Part shown: piece by piece, positions 9,566 through 20,100 of the stretch
How positions within the stretch are numbered: position 1 is the first letter of the stretch
Layout: each line of letters starts with the position of its first letter
Assembly: GCA_040182905.1 (NCBI GenBank)
Contig: JARQWU010000052.1
Coordinates: 1-47,747 of the forward strand
Direction of reading: 5' to 3'
DNA length: 47,747 bases
DNA from: Barthelona sp. PAP020
Lineage: Eukaryota; Metamonada: BaSk clade
Notes under the pieces: model-generated
What the model was told of the DNA's origin: nothing
The model's input: the letters and a program-made list of their open reading frames with translations, nothing else
Databases searched by the model: none
Translations under genes and position numbers: made by a program

Positions 9566-11347
9566 ATGAGTAATTTAGAACAGCAAATTGTAATATTAAT
9601 ATCAAAACTCAATGAAAAAGATACTATACAAGTTGCTGTAACCAAATTAAAAAGCTTAATTGATGAAAAAACTGAACCCAAGGATATTTCCATACTTTTA
9701 CATAATTTTATGACTATTGATAATTCTATTAATGTTTTAGGACGAATTGAAGGATTGAAAATTCTTGAATATCTTATTGAACATTCGCATCAATTGTTTC
9801 TGCCTCATGTAAAAAAATGTGTTGATTATTTATGTAGGAGAATTAAAGATGAAGAGAGTAGATGTGAATTGCAAATTATTGATGTATTTGGAGGTATAGT
9901 GAAGCATTGTCTTGTTCCCTGTTGTTACAATGTTGCTGAACCATCTAAATTATATATTCCCATATTTCAAGGATTATTTAGGCTATGTGAACAGTACAAT
10001 AGGATTTCGCAGAGGGTTGGATTTTGTGCTCTTGCTAAAGTCTTTGAAAATGCTGAAAGAACACACTTGTTAGTTTCATTTCCAAAATTAGCGCAAAAAT
10101 TGAAAAAGCTTTTGGACAGCGGGAATCTCATTTCTGTTGCAGGGATTTTTGAATGCATCTCTTCCTTTCTTCTTTTGTCTAATCAGGACACCATAGAATT
10201 TTTGCCTTACTTTATCAGAAAAGGAATACAATTTTTGAGGTCCAATGACAGTGCAGCAAGATTAGGTTGTGTAGTTTTTTTTCACAAATTGCTTGATATA
10301 TACAAACACATGTTAATACCATTTAAAACTGATATATTGAATGGTCTGATGCCATTGAGACATGATAAAAGCAGAAGAATTCGTGATAAAATACCAGTTG
10401 TGATAGAAGCTTATCATCATTTGGCAATGAATTTTGATGAGCACATTCACGAAAACGTTGTTTCGCGGTCATTTAATTCCAAAGTCAATGATCCTAGTCC
10501 AATGTCAACCAAAATTGTTTATGTAAAGAATGAGATTCAAGACACCACAAAGATATTTGAAAGTCCTTTTCACCCGAATTTTTCGGCTAATTCAATTCCT
10601 TATACAGTCATTCAATCCGATCAACTTCTCAATGATCGTAAATCTACATCATCTTCTGTAAAAATAAAGAATTCTTCATCAGTTGGCGGAAATTTGCGGA
10701 ACTTAAAAAGTCTAGATGATAACGATACAAAAATTAGTGAGCCCATTCGTTTAGATACTGTAATGAAGCAATTGGACTCAATAGGTAAATTAATGAATAA
10801 CTATATGACAGAAACACAAAGTTCTTTGCAATCGTTAGGTGAAAGAATGACAAATCTTGAAATTAGATTCAAACAACATGTTGATAGTGAGAAAACAAAG
10901 GACATTCAAAATATTTCCAAGACAAAAATAGATTTCAACCCTTTTAACTTGTCAAGAAGCGGTAATGTGTCTCCAAAGAAGGCTGATACTTTGTTGGATC
11001 GTGAATTCACCTTGAACAATTCATATTCTCTAATTCTTGAAGATTCCAATAACAACAATGATATTTCAAGTTTATTTACATTAATGGGGCAAACAGGTAT
11101 TGTTGTTGATGCTTTATCAACGGATAACGTTCAGAAACTTACAGGTGTTTTGGTTGAATGTGGCATTAAAGGTATTTGTGTTGAATTCATTTTACCTTGG
11201 ATTCAATTCATTTGTGAAAATAAATTTGATATCTTATTGCTGAATCAACAGAGAGATATTGTTCATTTTTTAACTATATTAAGTGATGAAGCTTCTTTAC
11301 ATGGAATCACTGCACAACAAATATTGTCAACATTAAAAATAATGTAA
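9566..11347 (+). CDS. TORTIFOLIA1/SPIRAL2-like TOG-domain microtubule protein
   Basis: A 593-residue protein starting at ATG 9566 (MSNLEQQIV); an upstream in-frame TTG is not used as start. Residues 1-280 form a HEAT/TOG-type helical array: LISKLNEKDTIQVAVTKLKSL, repeated helix pairs, and CRRIKDEESRCELQIIDVFG, which parallels the IVRRLKDSDxxVRxAC repeat of plant TORTIFOLIA1. Residues 280-480 are disordered, with a coiled stretch (MKQLDSIGKLMNNYM). The C-terminal 90 residues (LFTLMGQTGIVVDALS, then CVEFILPWIQFICEN) match the conserved C-terminal helical domain of plant SPIRAL2, where RLMxRTGPVLExLS is typical. SPIRAL2 proteins stabilise microtubule minus ends. The C-terminal match makes this more specific than a generic TOG protein. 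The next gene follows after only 62 bp on the same strand. Confidence 0.7.
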   Translation: MSNLEQQIVILISKLNEKDTIQVAVTKLKSLIDEKTEPKDISILLHNFMTIDNSINVLGRIEGLKILEYLIEHSHQLFLPHVKKCVDYLCRRIKDEESRCELQIIDVFGGIVKHCLVPCCYNVAEPSKLYIPIFQGLFRLCEQYNRISQRVGFCALAKVFENAERTHLLVSFPKLAQKLKKLLDSGNLISVAGIFECISSFLLLSNQDTIEFLPYFIRKGIQFLRSNDSAARLGCVVFFHKLLDIYKHMLIPFKTDILNGLMPLRHDKSRRIRDKIPVVIEAYHHLAMNFDEHIHENVVSRSFNSKVNDPSPMSTKIVYVKNEIQDTTKIFESPFHPNFSANSIPYTVIQSDQLLNDRKSTSSSVKIKNSSSVGGNLRNLKSLDDNDTKISEPIRLDTVMKQLDSIGKLMNNYMTETQSSLQSLGERMTNLEIRFKQHVDSEKTKDIQNISKTKIDFNPFNLSRSGNVSPKKADTLLDREFTLNNSYSLILEDSNNNNDISSLFTLMGQTGIVVDALSTDNVQKLTGVLVECGIKGICVEFILPWIQFICENKFDILLLNQQRDIVHFLTILSDEASLHGITAQQILSTLKIM

Positions 11348-11409
11348 AATAAAAGATTTGATTGTATCAAAAAAAAAACATTTCTTTTTCAAAGACTATT
11401 ATTTATATG

Positions 11410-12117
11410 CATTCTGAATCCAAAAATTTTTATTCCAGGGAAGAAATGGATATGTTAAGGTTAAAAGATGAAAATGAACAACTTAGAAGAATGTATGAAT
11501 TCAAAAACAAACAAAATTTATTTAAAGACAATGAAAATCTTTCAAATCAATATGCTTTACAAATTGAACAATTGAAAAAGGAAAATGAAGAAATTAAAAA
11601 AAAATACAGAGAACAAACCAACAAGTTTCATGAAGTCCTAACAGAAAATGAAGAGTTAAAAAGAAAAGTTCGAGATTTAAAAGATTCTAGGGCCAGTTCC
11701 AACAAAAAAATTGAAGTTTCTGATAAGCTTGAAGATTTTAATGATGTTACCGTTGAAAGAGACAAATTATTATTAGAATTAGCCTATAAAGAATCTGAAT
11801 TGGAAGAAGCAATGAGTTTATTGGAAAAATTGCAAAAAACTAATGAAGAAAATGTTGTGTCAGATAAAGAGGTTTTGAATATTGAAAAGAAGTTTGAAAC
11901 ATTATCTGTTCAATTATCTGAAAAGGATGAAAAATTGCAAAATTTGGAGATAAAGTTAAAAGATTCCGATATTCATTTTACTGAGCTTTTGATTGGGTTT
12001 ATACAAGTACTTCAATCTATTGTTCAAATTCCCAAAGAGTTATTACCTTCAGTCGATGAATATCAAGATTTGTTGTATAGATTAGAGTCTCATCCTGCTT
12101 TTATGCGCAGCCTTTGA
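11410..12117 (+). CDS. Coiled-coil protein, unknown function
   Basis: A 235-residue protein starting at ATG 11410 (MHSESKNFYSREEM); a later in-frame ATG at 11446 is an alternative start. Residues 12-185 are almost continuous heptad coiled coil rich in Glu, Lys and Leu. The last 50 residues (FTELLIGFIQVLQSIV, then PKELLPSVDEYQDLLYRLE) form a non-coiled helical cap. It follows the TOG protein by 62 bp on the same strand, so a cytoskeletal or centrosomal role is possible, but that is inference from context only. Confidence 0.7.
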   Translation, partial: HSESKNFYSREEMDMLRLKDENEQLRRMYEFKNKQNLFKDNENLSNQYALQIEQLKKENEEIKKKYREQTNKFHEVLTENEELKRKVRDLKDSRASSNKKIEVSDKLEDFNDVTVERDKLLLELAYKESELEEAMSLLEKLQKTNEENVVSDKEVLNIEKKFETLSVQLSEKDEKLQNLEIKLKDSDIHFTELLIGFIQVLQSIVQIPKELLPSVDEYQDLLYRLESHPAFMRSL

Positions 12118-12360
12118 AAGTAAATATTTTTGTCATAATTTTCTTTTGTTTTGGTTATTTCCCGTTTGCCGTTGATAGATAGCAATTTTTTTTTTTTTTT
12201 TGAAAAATTCCTTCCGAAACTCCAAAACCACAATTCATGATTTTTAGACCTCCATTTTCCCCAATCAAAAATCAGGAAAAATTTACTTTTTTTTTAAAAA
12301 AATAAAAAACACAATACATACCAAATTTACACACAAAAAAAAAATTGAAGACAAAATTCA

Positions 12361-14151
12361 CTATTGCAAATCAATTTCATTCTCCACCGACACGAATTGT
12401 TGTTTACCCCGTAATCCAACAAAATGTCTCATTCTCAATTTGTCTGAAATACCTACACTCACAGTTGTTTGAACACATTGAGTTTTGGACCCATTCATCT
12501 GAGTTTCAACATCTTTCTTATAATAACTAGCTTTTGTTTGTGTTGAATGTGTTTTTTTTGATTGTAAATCAACCAATTTTAAAGCACGTCGTCTCCATTC
12601 CCACAATGAATTTGTGTAACTATGATCAATGTAACTCTCTAAAATATGAACGGGAGTTTGAATAATAGCCTCCTTCTTATGATCCATATTTTGGAATCGA
12701 GTGATCTGAGCAACGTTATGGAATGTCAACGAAGGAAATTCTCGAGTCAATGATAATATATGAATCAATTCAGGACGTTGCCTGACAACTTCTAAAGCTT
12801 GGTTCAATAATGATTGAGGTGCGGTCAAAAATTTGTTCACCTGTTGCACACCCGCAAAACCATAGTATTTTGTGTAATATTGAACAACACCTGAATCAAG
12901 ATTAGCAGGCATGAGAATATTTTTTTCCACCAAAGAAACAAGACAATAACCATTGAACGTCAATGAAAGTGTCTCAATTTCAGGGTTTGTTTCTTTTGTC
13001 AAAAGAGTTAACATGTCAGCATCTGCTTCAGCGGTGTTAATATGTTTGATAGGCTCATCTTCAAGTAAAAGAACGTTTTCTTCTATTCGTTGAAGGTCCT
13101 GTTCATGAATTTCACTGACATACTTGTTTTTAAATGCTAATAAGCTATCTAATAATTCAGATTGTTCAATAACTTTCTTCTTCTGTTCGGTGATGTTCTT
13201 CCAAGTATTGTTGAGCTCAATAAAATAAGGGTATACAGTTGCTTTGGGAATGGATGTTTGGTTATTGACAAGTTTTGCAAGGTTATCCATAACCTTATCA
13301 TATTCGTTTCTTTGTGAATCAACTTGTTTGCGTACAGACAGTAAAGTCTTTTCAATTTCTCTTAAAAATGTAATTAACTGTTGTCTGTTCGTTAATTCTC
13401 GAGATAAACGATCCGTTCCCCCACGACCAAAGGGTTCAACCAGATTATCATTACAAAAATTAATAATACGTTGTAATTGAACAATAACATCATGAATATC
13501 CTTCAAATCCATTTGTAAACGTGTAACGACTCTTTCAATGTGAGCGCTTAGTACTTCAGGCAAAACCAATTCTAGATTCTGCTGTCCTGGTGGTGCAGAA
13601 GCACTGTTCAGCAACCTTATACCATTTGTAAGTGAAGAAAGTTCCTTTAACTTTGCTAACTGTTGATCCGAATTCTGTAACAAAAACTCCTTCATATCTT
13701 CAGGTCTAAAAATGGATTCCATAGCAATCAACGTCGTTTTATTCGCATTAAGGTCATTGTAATTTGGTAACTCTAAATAAGCTAAAACATACCTCTGTAT
13801 TAAAGAATATAATTCATTAGTATTGGATGGTGAAGTTTGAATAAAAGAAGAGTAAATAGATTTTAATATTTTTTGCTTTGACTCTTTATCTTGTTCTTGT
13901 TTTGAAGAAAAATTCAGTTTCATATCAGCAACCTTGGCTTGCATTTCGATGGTTTGAACTGATGGATTTAAATTATCCATGATAAAATTGATTGTTCTTT
14001 GTATCACTTCATTTTCTGTCAACTCATTCTCAATATTAACCGGTAATAATATAAAATTAACCACAAATGATACAAATGTGTCGTTAACTTCAATATGCTT
14101 TTGATTGCATATTTTAATAACAGATTCAATAACTACAGATGAATCTATCAT
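12361..14151 (-). CDS. CFAP206: CFAP206, cilia- and flagella-associated protein
   Basis: A 596-residue protein, close to human CFAP206 (622). The N terminus (residues 1-130) is helical, with NPSVQTIEMQAKVADMKLNF matching the NPSLDTIKMQVYFDMNY region of the family. A central coiled region follows. The domain starting near residue 400 has LSLTFNGYCLVSLVEKNIL and YTKYYGFAGVQQVNKFL, the family hallmark of a small domain with FNGYC and a YYxF motif. The C terminus contains LWEWRRRALKLVDLQSKKTH followed by TQT and CVQTT repeats, matching the WELRRKAIKLANLRQKxTHSxQT signature. CFAP206 sits at the axonemal radial spoke 2/central-pair interface. Its conservation shows that the organism builds motile 9+2 flagella at some life stage. 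Confidence 0.92.
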   Translation of the reverse strand: MIDSSVVIESVIKICNQKHIEVNDTFVSFVVNFILLPVNIENELTENEVIQRTINFIMDNLNPSVQTIEMQAKVADMKLNFSSKQEQDKESKQKILKSIYSSFIQTSPSNTNELYSLIQRYVLAYLELPNYNDLNANKTTLIAMESIFRPEDMKEFLLQNSDQQLAKLKELSSLTNGIRLLNSASAPPGQQNLELVLPEVLSAHIERVVTRLQMDLKDIHDVIVQLQRIINFCNDNLVEPFGRGGTDRLSRELTNRQQLITFLREIEKTLLSVRKQVDSQRNEYDKVMDNLAKLVNNQTSIPKATVYPYFIELNNTWKNITEQKKKVIEQSELLDSLLAFKNKYVSEIHEQDLQRIEENVLLLEDEPIKHINTAEADADMLTLLTKETNPEIETLSLTFNGYCLVSLVEKNILMPANLDSGVVQYYTKYYGFAGVQQVNKFLTAPQSLLNQALEVVRQRPELIHILSLTREFPSLTFHNVAQITRFQNMDHKKEAIIQTPVHILESYIDHSYTNSLWEWRRRALKLVDLQSKKTHSTQTKASYYKKDVETQMNGSKTQCVQTTVSVGISDKLRMRHFVGLRGKQQFVSVENEIDLQ

Positions 14152-14294
14152 TTAATCGAATAAACCAAAAGTCAAAAAAACAATTCAAATAAATGACAAA
14201 TTTTTTTTATTTTAAATCAGACGCATTCAACATGTATGTACATGCAACAAATAAATTAAAAATGCTATTTATAAAATTATTATCATCAAAACTA

Positions 14295-15149
14295 TTAAAC
14301 AGTTTGAGTAATTGAATTCGATGCAGATTCTTGACAAGGTTGGGGCATACTGAAATCAAAATGTAGGAATGATTCAATATGTTCACGACATAAAGGACAA
14401 ACATCATTATTGGTTCTTAAAATATTTGCACACTCAGAACATAAGATATAATGCCTGCATGGTAAAATCATTGTATCCTTTTTATTACACATACAAATAA
14501 CACACATTTCCTCTTCATCTCCAAAAAGATTAAGTATTTCATATACAAACTGCTGATTTGCATGTTTAACAACCAACAATTGTTTAAACACAACTAATTC
14601 TCCTAACGTAAGATGGGGATGCAAGAGAAGCTTTTCTGCAATAACTTGTCTCGGATTTGAAGGAACAATATCCAATATTATGTTCGTTTTTGGTGATTTA
14701 AGAGGCAAAGGGCCAACATGAATTGTTTGTTCCCCTTCTGAAACATTCAACACATGAAAAGGTTTACTTTGCCCTTGAATAGACCCATTCTTATGCAATC
14801 TCGCATCCAACCATATAGCTATTACAAAAGGTTGATAGGAATGAACTTTACAAGTAAATTGATATTGATAAAGATCATTGTTCACCACTTTAATAGAATC
14901 AGTCAAAATTGTGGCATCTTTTTCTAGCTTTGTATGAGGTTGAGATATTGGTGCAGGAGGTAATTGATATTGATGAACTTCATTATTAAATACAGGTGTT
15001 CTTCTATTTATATTGTGTCTAAAAGCTTCTATCATTAATCTTTGAGCGAAATTTGCTCTGAATGGAACTCTTTGTCCATTTCTTTCAGTATAAATAATTC
15101 TTTCTTCCTCTTGTTGATTATTTCTTGTATTTGAATGTGATGGACCCAT
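14295..15149 (-). CDS. MGRN1/LOG2-type RING E3 ubiquitin ligase
   Basis: A 284-residue protein starting MGPSHSN, with a Gly2 suited to N-myristoylation as in plant LOG2. Residues 85-205 form the beta-rich domain that precedes the RING in the Mahogunin/RNF157/LOG2 family (YQYQFTCKVHSYQPFVIAI). Residues 217-255 are a C3HC4-type RING: CVICMCNKKDTMILPCRH, then CSECA and CPLCREH. Family members are membrane-tethered E3 ligases that act on receptors, ESCRT component TSG101 or metabolite exporters. The ESCRT-II gene VPS25 occurs elsewhere in the window, but the two are not adjacent. The family call is good; orthology to one named member is not claimed. Confidence 0.88.
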   Translation of the reverse strand: MGPSHSNTRNNQQEEERIIYTERNGQRVPFRANFAQRLMIEAFRHNINRRTPVFNNEVHQYQLPPAPISQPHTKLEKDATILTDSIKVVNNDLYQYQFTCKVHSYQPFVIAIWLDARLHKNGSIQGQSKPFHVLNVSEGEQTIHVGPLPLKSPKTNIILDIVPSNPRQVIAEKLLLHPHLTLGELVVFKQLLVVKHANQQFVYEILNLFGDEEEMCVICMCNKKDTMILPCRHYILCSECANILRTNNDVCPLCREHIESFLHFDFSMPQPCQESASNSITQTV

Positions 15150-15305
15150 ATACGTTCATGAAAAAAATACAATTCAACTGTTTGGGAATGATGAAAACAT
15201 GGGATGCAGGATTCTTTTTTCATTTTACCCTCATTAAAAAAACACAATTTATAATTATAAAACACTTTACAACAAATAAAAAACGAAAACAAACACATTT
15301 ACACA

Positions 15306-16934
15306 TTACTTTCGATTCTCAACCAAAACGACAATTTTTTCTGAAATTTCATCATTTTGTTCTTTAAGGAAAGCTAAATCTTCTTTAACTTCATCAAAAC
15401 TTAAGCTTTGAATGGTTTTCGACAATCTAAAAACATCAGTTTCTGCAGCACGAAGATTTGTACTCAAAATGGTTCGTTCTTCCAACATATTGATGAAATT
15501 TTTCACAATTGTAGAAAATTCGACAAAACGTTTGTAAATTTGAGCGAAAATTTCATTCTTGGGATGATTTTGAGCTTCTATGAATAAAGACTCATCTAAA
15601 TAACCTTTAATCTGCTCCAATCTCATAACAACAGCGCGAATATCCTTATCCAACAAACGACTCTCGGTGGATATCTTTGTGATCTCAGCTCTGCCCTTTC
15701 TAGTCAAAGAATGAAGGTGATTGACCAGTTTAACGAATTCAGATCGATCTAAAGTCTTATCTGCCTGTTCAAACTCTTTAAGCAAGAATTCTTTCTTTTT
15801 TTCTTGGGCTTCAATATCAGATATTAGTCTCTTTAGACTCTTTTTCAATTGATCAATCTTCAAACTCTTATCTTCCAATTCTTCTTTAATGTCGAACTCT
15901 GTTGCTTCTATCTGATCAATTTCAGTAACTATAGGTGTTGTAAGTGTTGAAAACTCATCATTAATCTGCTGTAATTTGAGTGTTTGTTCGTCAATCTTGT
16001 TGGCTAAATTGCTCTTGGACTTGTCAAAGTCTTCCATTAAATCAATGACACTCAGAGCTTGAGCAAACTCATCAGATTTTTCTTGAATCTCCTTTGCTTG
16101 CTCATGAATCAACTCCAAACTCTCATCAATCTCCCCCTTCTTCGCTTCAATCAATCGATGGTAATTGATGACCTCCTTCTCCAAATTCTCAATCTCTTCA
16201 GTCAAATCTTCCATTTGCTTTTGTTGAGCGTCCTCAAGATTTTCACCTGGAATGGCAGAAATAATAGGCTCTTCCTCTTTTAAGAACTTAGAATCAATGT
16301 TTATCGTCGATAGATTTTGAATCATTATGGAATCCAACGTTAATTGCTCTTTTTGTGAAATCTTTCGCTTTGTATGACTATCGGTAAACACTTTTAACTC
16401 TTCAGAAAATATTTCCAAAATTTTAGGTGTAATTTTGAAGTCCACAATATGGTCACATTTTACTGACTTGCTTGGACATGTTTTTGCAGGAGTACAAGGT
16501 TCTACTAACAAATTTAAAGGTTGTTCAATGAATTCTTGCACTTTTCTTTTCATTATCGACTCAAAAGATTCATCAAATAAATCAATATTATTTTCATGCT
16601 CTTCTTCAACGTGTAGAAGCCCAATTAAAAAATTACAATAGTCTCTAATTGTATCAACAGTTGGATACAAAATTTGTTCATATCCGATTTGATAATCAAA
16701 ATTCAAACTCTTTAAAGCAGGCAAAATTTTATGACAAGCACGAATTTTTTCACTTTTGGTATTGCTTTTTAAATTTTTCAAATTTGCTTCATATTTAGAA
16801 TCAATCAAAATAAGACAATCACAAATAATTTTAATAAATGTTTCTGAATTGATATCATTTAAAGTTTCAATATCGTCAGAAAACTCCACATAGTTTTTTA
16901 ATCGTTTCAAAAAAAAGGTATCAGCTTGGCTCAT
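15306..16934 (-). CDS. CCDC22: CCDC22 homologue (Commander/CCC complex)
   Basis: A 542-residue protein. The N-terminal 110 residues form an NDC80-like calponin-homology (NN-CH) domain: MSQADTFFLKRLKNY corresponds to MEEADRILIHSLRQ of human CCDC22, and DYQIGYEQILYPTVDTIRDY corresponds to ELGYQNFLYPSEPDLRDL. Residues about 225-540 are long coiled coils, as in CCDC22, which pairs with CCDC93 and COMMD proteins to drive endosomal recycling. Human CCDC22 is 627 residues. IFT-B proteins with the same NN-CH fold are the main alternative, but the N-terminal match favours CCDC22. It is divergently arranged with the adenylyl cyclase gene, 175 bp away. Confidence 0.85.
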   Translation of the reverse strand: MSQADTFFLKRLKNYVEFSDDIETLNDINSETFIKIICDCLILIDSKYEANLKNLKSNTKSEKIRACHKILPALKSLNFDYQIGYEQILYPTVDTIRDYCNFLIGLLHVEEEHENNIDLFDESFESIMKRKVQEFIEQPLNLLVEPCTPAKTCPSKSVKCDHIVDFKITPKILEIFSEELKVFTDSHTKRKISQKEQLTLDSIMIQNLSTINIDSKFLKEEEPIISAIPGENLEDAQQKQMEDLTEEIENLEKEVINYHRLIEAKKGEIDESLELIHEQAKEIQEKSDEFAQALSVIDLMEDFDKSKSNLANKIDEQTLKLQQINDEFSTLTTPIVTEIDQIEATEFDIKEELEDKSLKIDQLKKSLKRLISDIEAQEKKKEFLLKEFEQADKTLDRSEFVKLVNHLHSLTRKGRAEITKISTESRLLDKDIRAVVMRLEQIKGYLDESLFIEAQNHPKNEIFAQIYKRFVEFSTIVKNFINMLEERTILSTNLRAAETDVFRLSKTIQSLSFDEVKEDLAFLKEQNDEISEKIVVLVENRK

Positions 16935-17109
16935 TGGATAAATATTGTTGATAAAAAGTCTTTAAAAATAACAAGAAATCAAGAATGAGAAGGATAAGAA
17001 AATAAATTTTTTTTTTTTGTTTTTGTTTTTTCATTGAAAAAAAGGAGCTTTTTTAACAATTATTAAATAATTAATTTGAAAGTTTGTTAAAAAGAAAAAA
17101 ATTTAAATC
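16935..17109. promoter_or_regulatory. Divergent promoter region, CCDC22/adenylyl cyclase
   Basis: A 175-bp AT-rich gap, with a T run near 17008-17017, between two divergent start codons. Both promoters are expected here. No specific element is seen. Confidence 0.4.
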
Positions 17110-20100
17110 ATGATATCAAAAACAAAAACATTGACACCTTTAACAATACCACCACCTTTATTATCTGATGATTTAGCTGCGTTACAATCCAACACTAATA
17201 CTCGGGAAATCAAATTAACATTTATAACATATTTATTATTGATACCAATGTTATTTTTTGTTGGATTTCTTACAGAACAATGGAAATTTCCTATTGAACA
17301 ACATGAAATGTTAATTTTTTTGTTCAAAGGATGTTTTTTATTGATCTTAACTTTTTATATGAGATTTTCTCCTCATGGAAGAAAAAGAATAATCTTTTTT
17401 AATATTTTTTTATTTTATTTATTATGTATGGTATTTATATTTCAACTATTTACGCATAAAATGGACGTGTATTATAATTTTTATGCTTTGCCTTTGATTG
17501 CATATTGTTTCATGGTTCCTTCTATTTATTATGTACATTTATTGGTTGGATTTGTGTCTATTTTGATAATGAAGATGATTTTGTATGTTAATAATCCTAT
17601 TGATGTTGAAATCAGCATTTTTATCAGTATTTTCTTTGGTTTTACTCTTTTATTGATGAATTCTTTATTGTTTCAAGAATTTTGTAATATGTATTATGCC
17701 CATTTAGTCTGGTTGAAGAGATTGATAGTCTTTTTAGAATCTGTAGTATTAAATTGTTTACCTGCTAGATACACAAAACAGTTTTTATATCAACAACCAA
17801 TTCCTCCTTCAGCACCTAATCAAACTGCAATTTGTTTTTTTGAATTGCTTAATTGGAATGATTTGGTTAAAAGAATATCACCACATCAAGCTATTTCAAC
17901 ATTAAATAAAATCTTTGGAGAATTTGATGAATTATGTGAATTGACAGGTGTTGAGAAGTTAAAGACTACAGGAAGTGTTTATATTGCAATGACTGGAGTA
18001 ATGGAACAAACATCTACTCCATGTGTATTGTTAGCTAATTTTGTTCATCTTGCGGGGGAAGTTTTATCAAAACAATCATATCGTATTGGTTGGAGAGCAG
18101 GTATGGCATATGGTCCAATATCTTGTGGTTTATTAGGCACTGAAAAGTTTATATTTGATATATTAGGAGATACTGTAAATACTGCTAGCAGAATGGCTAC
18201 TTCATGTTCTCATGGACAATTTCGATGTACTATTGATTGTATACCATTTTTAAGTGGATATAAACATATAAATATATCAAATATTGAGACTGTTCAAGCA
18301 AAAGGAAAAGATTTATTAGATACAGTATTAATATCATATCAAATCACACCAAAAACATTGAAATCTCAATTGTTGAACAATATGTTTAGTAGTAATCAAC
18401 AATATGTTCAAAGTTCTCCAAAGACCATTCATAACAATAATGAATTTTTTGTCAATTCATCTGATATTGAATTAAATTTTAATCTAGCAAATAATAATAA
18501 ATCAACTACAAATATGATGATGGATGATTCTGATAAAGAACGTGAAATGAATAACAATAGTGTAATGTCAACTTTGAATTCTGATTCAATCTTAGATGGT
18601 TATTATACAACAGATGATGAAGCAAATCGTTCAACTCCTTCTACAATTATTTCTTCAACAACTAATACCAATAATAGAAGAAGGTCAAGTTCTTCCTTTG
18701 GTATTTTAAAAGATGTTTATCAAAATCGCAGTAGTTTTGAAATATGTGGGGAATTGAGTGATATTGAAGAGATTTCTATCAGTGATATAGAGAAAGATGA
18801 TCAAAAAGATCAATCATATAATCAAAATAGAGGTAAAAATTCTAGTTTTGACGGTAACAAAAATATTTTACGAAATTCAAGTGGTTTTATGACAAATTCT
18901 ACCTCCATGACAACATCTACTTCTTCTCTTAATAGTAATAGCAACAACAATAGTATTAGCAACAACAATAATAACAATAATAACAACAATAACAACAATT
19001 TAGGTAGTTTGGGAAGTTTCAGTAGTTTAGGTAGTTTAGGAAGTTTAGGAGGATTAAGGACTGTTCATGGAGGACATAGAAGTCATGGAAATACAAGTGG
19101 TATCAGCAGAAAAAGTTTTGGAAATTTAACATTCAATGGTTTTGATAAGAGACGTGATTCTACTATTAATTTTAGTGGTAGCAATGGTAGTACTAATACT
19201 GGTACTACTGGTAATGGTAATGAAAAGAGAAACACCATCACAGGTTTAAAAGAGAAAAATATGTATGGATTACTTATATCCAGCATATATTTATTTTTTG
19301 ATATATATTTGATAGTTACTTTGTATTGGGATGAATTATTGGAACATTCAATCAAAATGAACTTTATCTTAGGTCTATTGATCTTGTCTGGACTTTTGAT
19401 TATCACTTTGATTTTGGAGATTATTTTAAAGGTAAAGATGAAACATAAAAAGAAGAAAAATTCAAAAATTAAATTGTTTGAGATAATAATCATTTGTTTA
19501 TATGTTTATCAAGCTTTATCATTGTTATTTATGATATTTTTTACTTATACTTATGTAATCACCGTAAATAATTTTCGTGTTGTTACCAATGAAAATATTT
19601 ATGCTATAGTTTTACATCTATGTTTCATTACATTACATTGGATCTTTTTAACTATTTTTTTGAAATATTTATCTAATATTTCAAAATTTTGGAACTTTTT
19701 TCATTCAATTTTTTGCGGTTTGTTTATCTTTCCTATTTTATATTTAGTTCATCTCAATAATTTTCTAATTGTCATCTATTTTAGTTTATTTGTACATTAC
19801 GTTCTTGTGTTATTAATGAACCATTTCAAACATCAATTTACTGTTAAAGCATTAAATGAATGTATAATTTTGAAACATCACATAAATAATGTTTCTTATG
19901 TTATTCAAAAAATGTTACCAGCAGTGTTTTATGATACTTGGAAATATGTTTTAGCTGATGATAACAATACATTGGAAGTTTCTTCAACAGAATCAAATGA
20001 TAATTGTACTGTTTTGATAGCAGATATCGTTGGATTCACTAAATTTTGTTCAAGCAGAAAATCATTTGACGTTTTCAGAATGCTTAATAATATATTGGCT

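Noticed and set aside
11362-11409. Upstream TTG extension of the coiled-coil gene, and a possible intron ending in ATTCCAG before ATG 11446.
   Set aside because: The ATG at 11410 is in the same frame as the rest of the protein, so neither a non-ATG start nor a splice is needed.
15306-16934. Assignment of the NN-CH coiled-coil protein to an IFT-B subunit such as IFT81.
   Set aside because: The N-terminal residues align with CCDC22 (the GYxxxLYPxxxxxRD segment), and no basic tubulin-binding surface pattern of IFT81 is evident.
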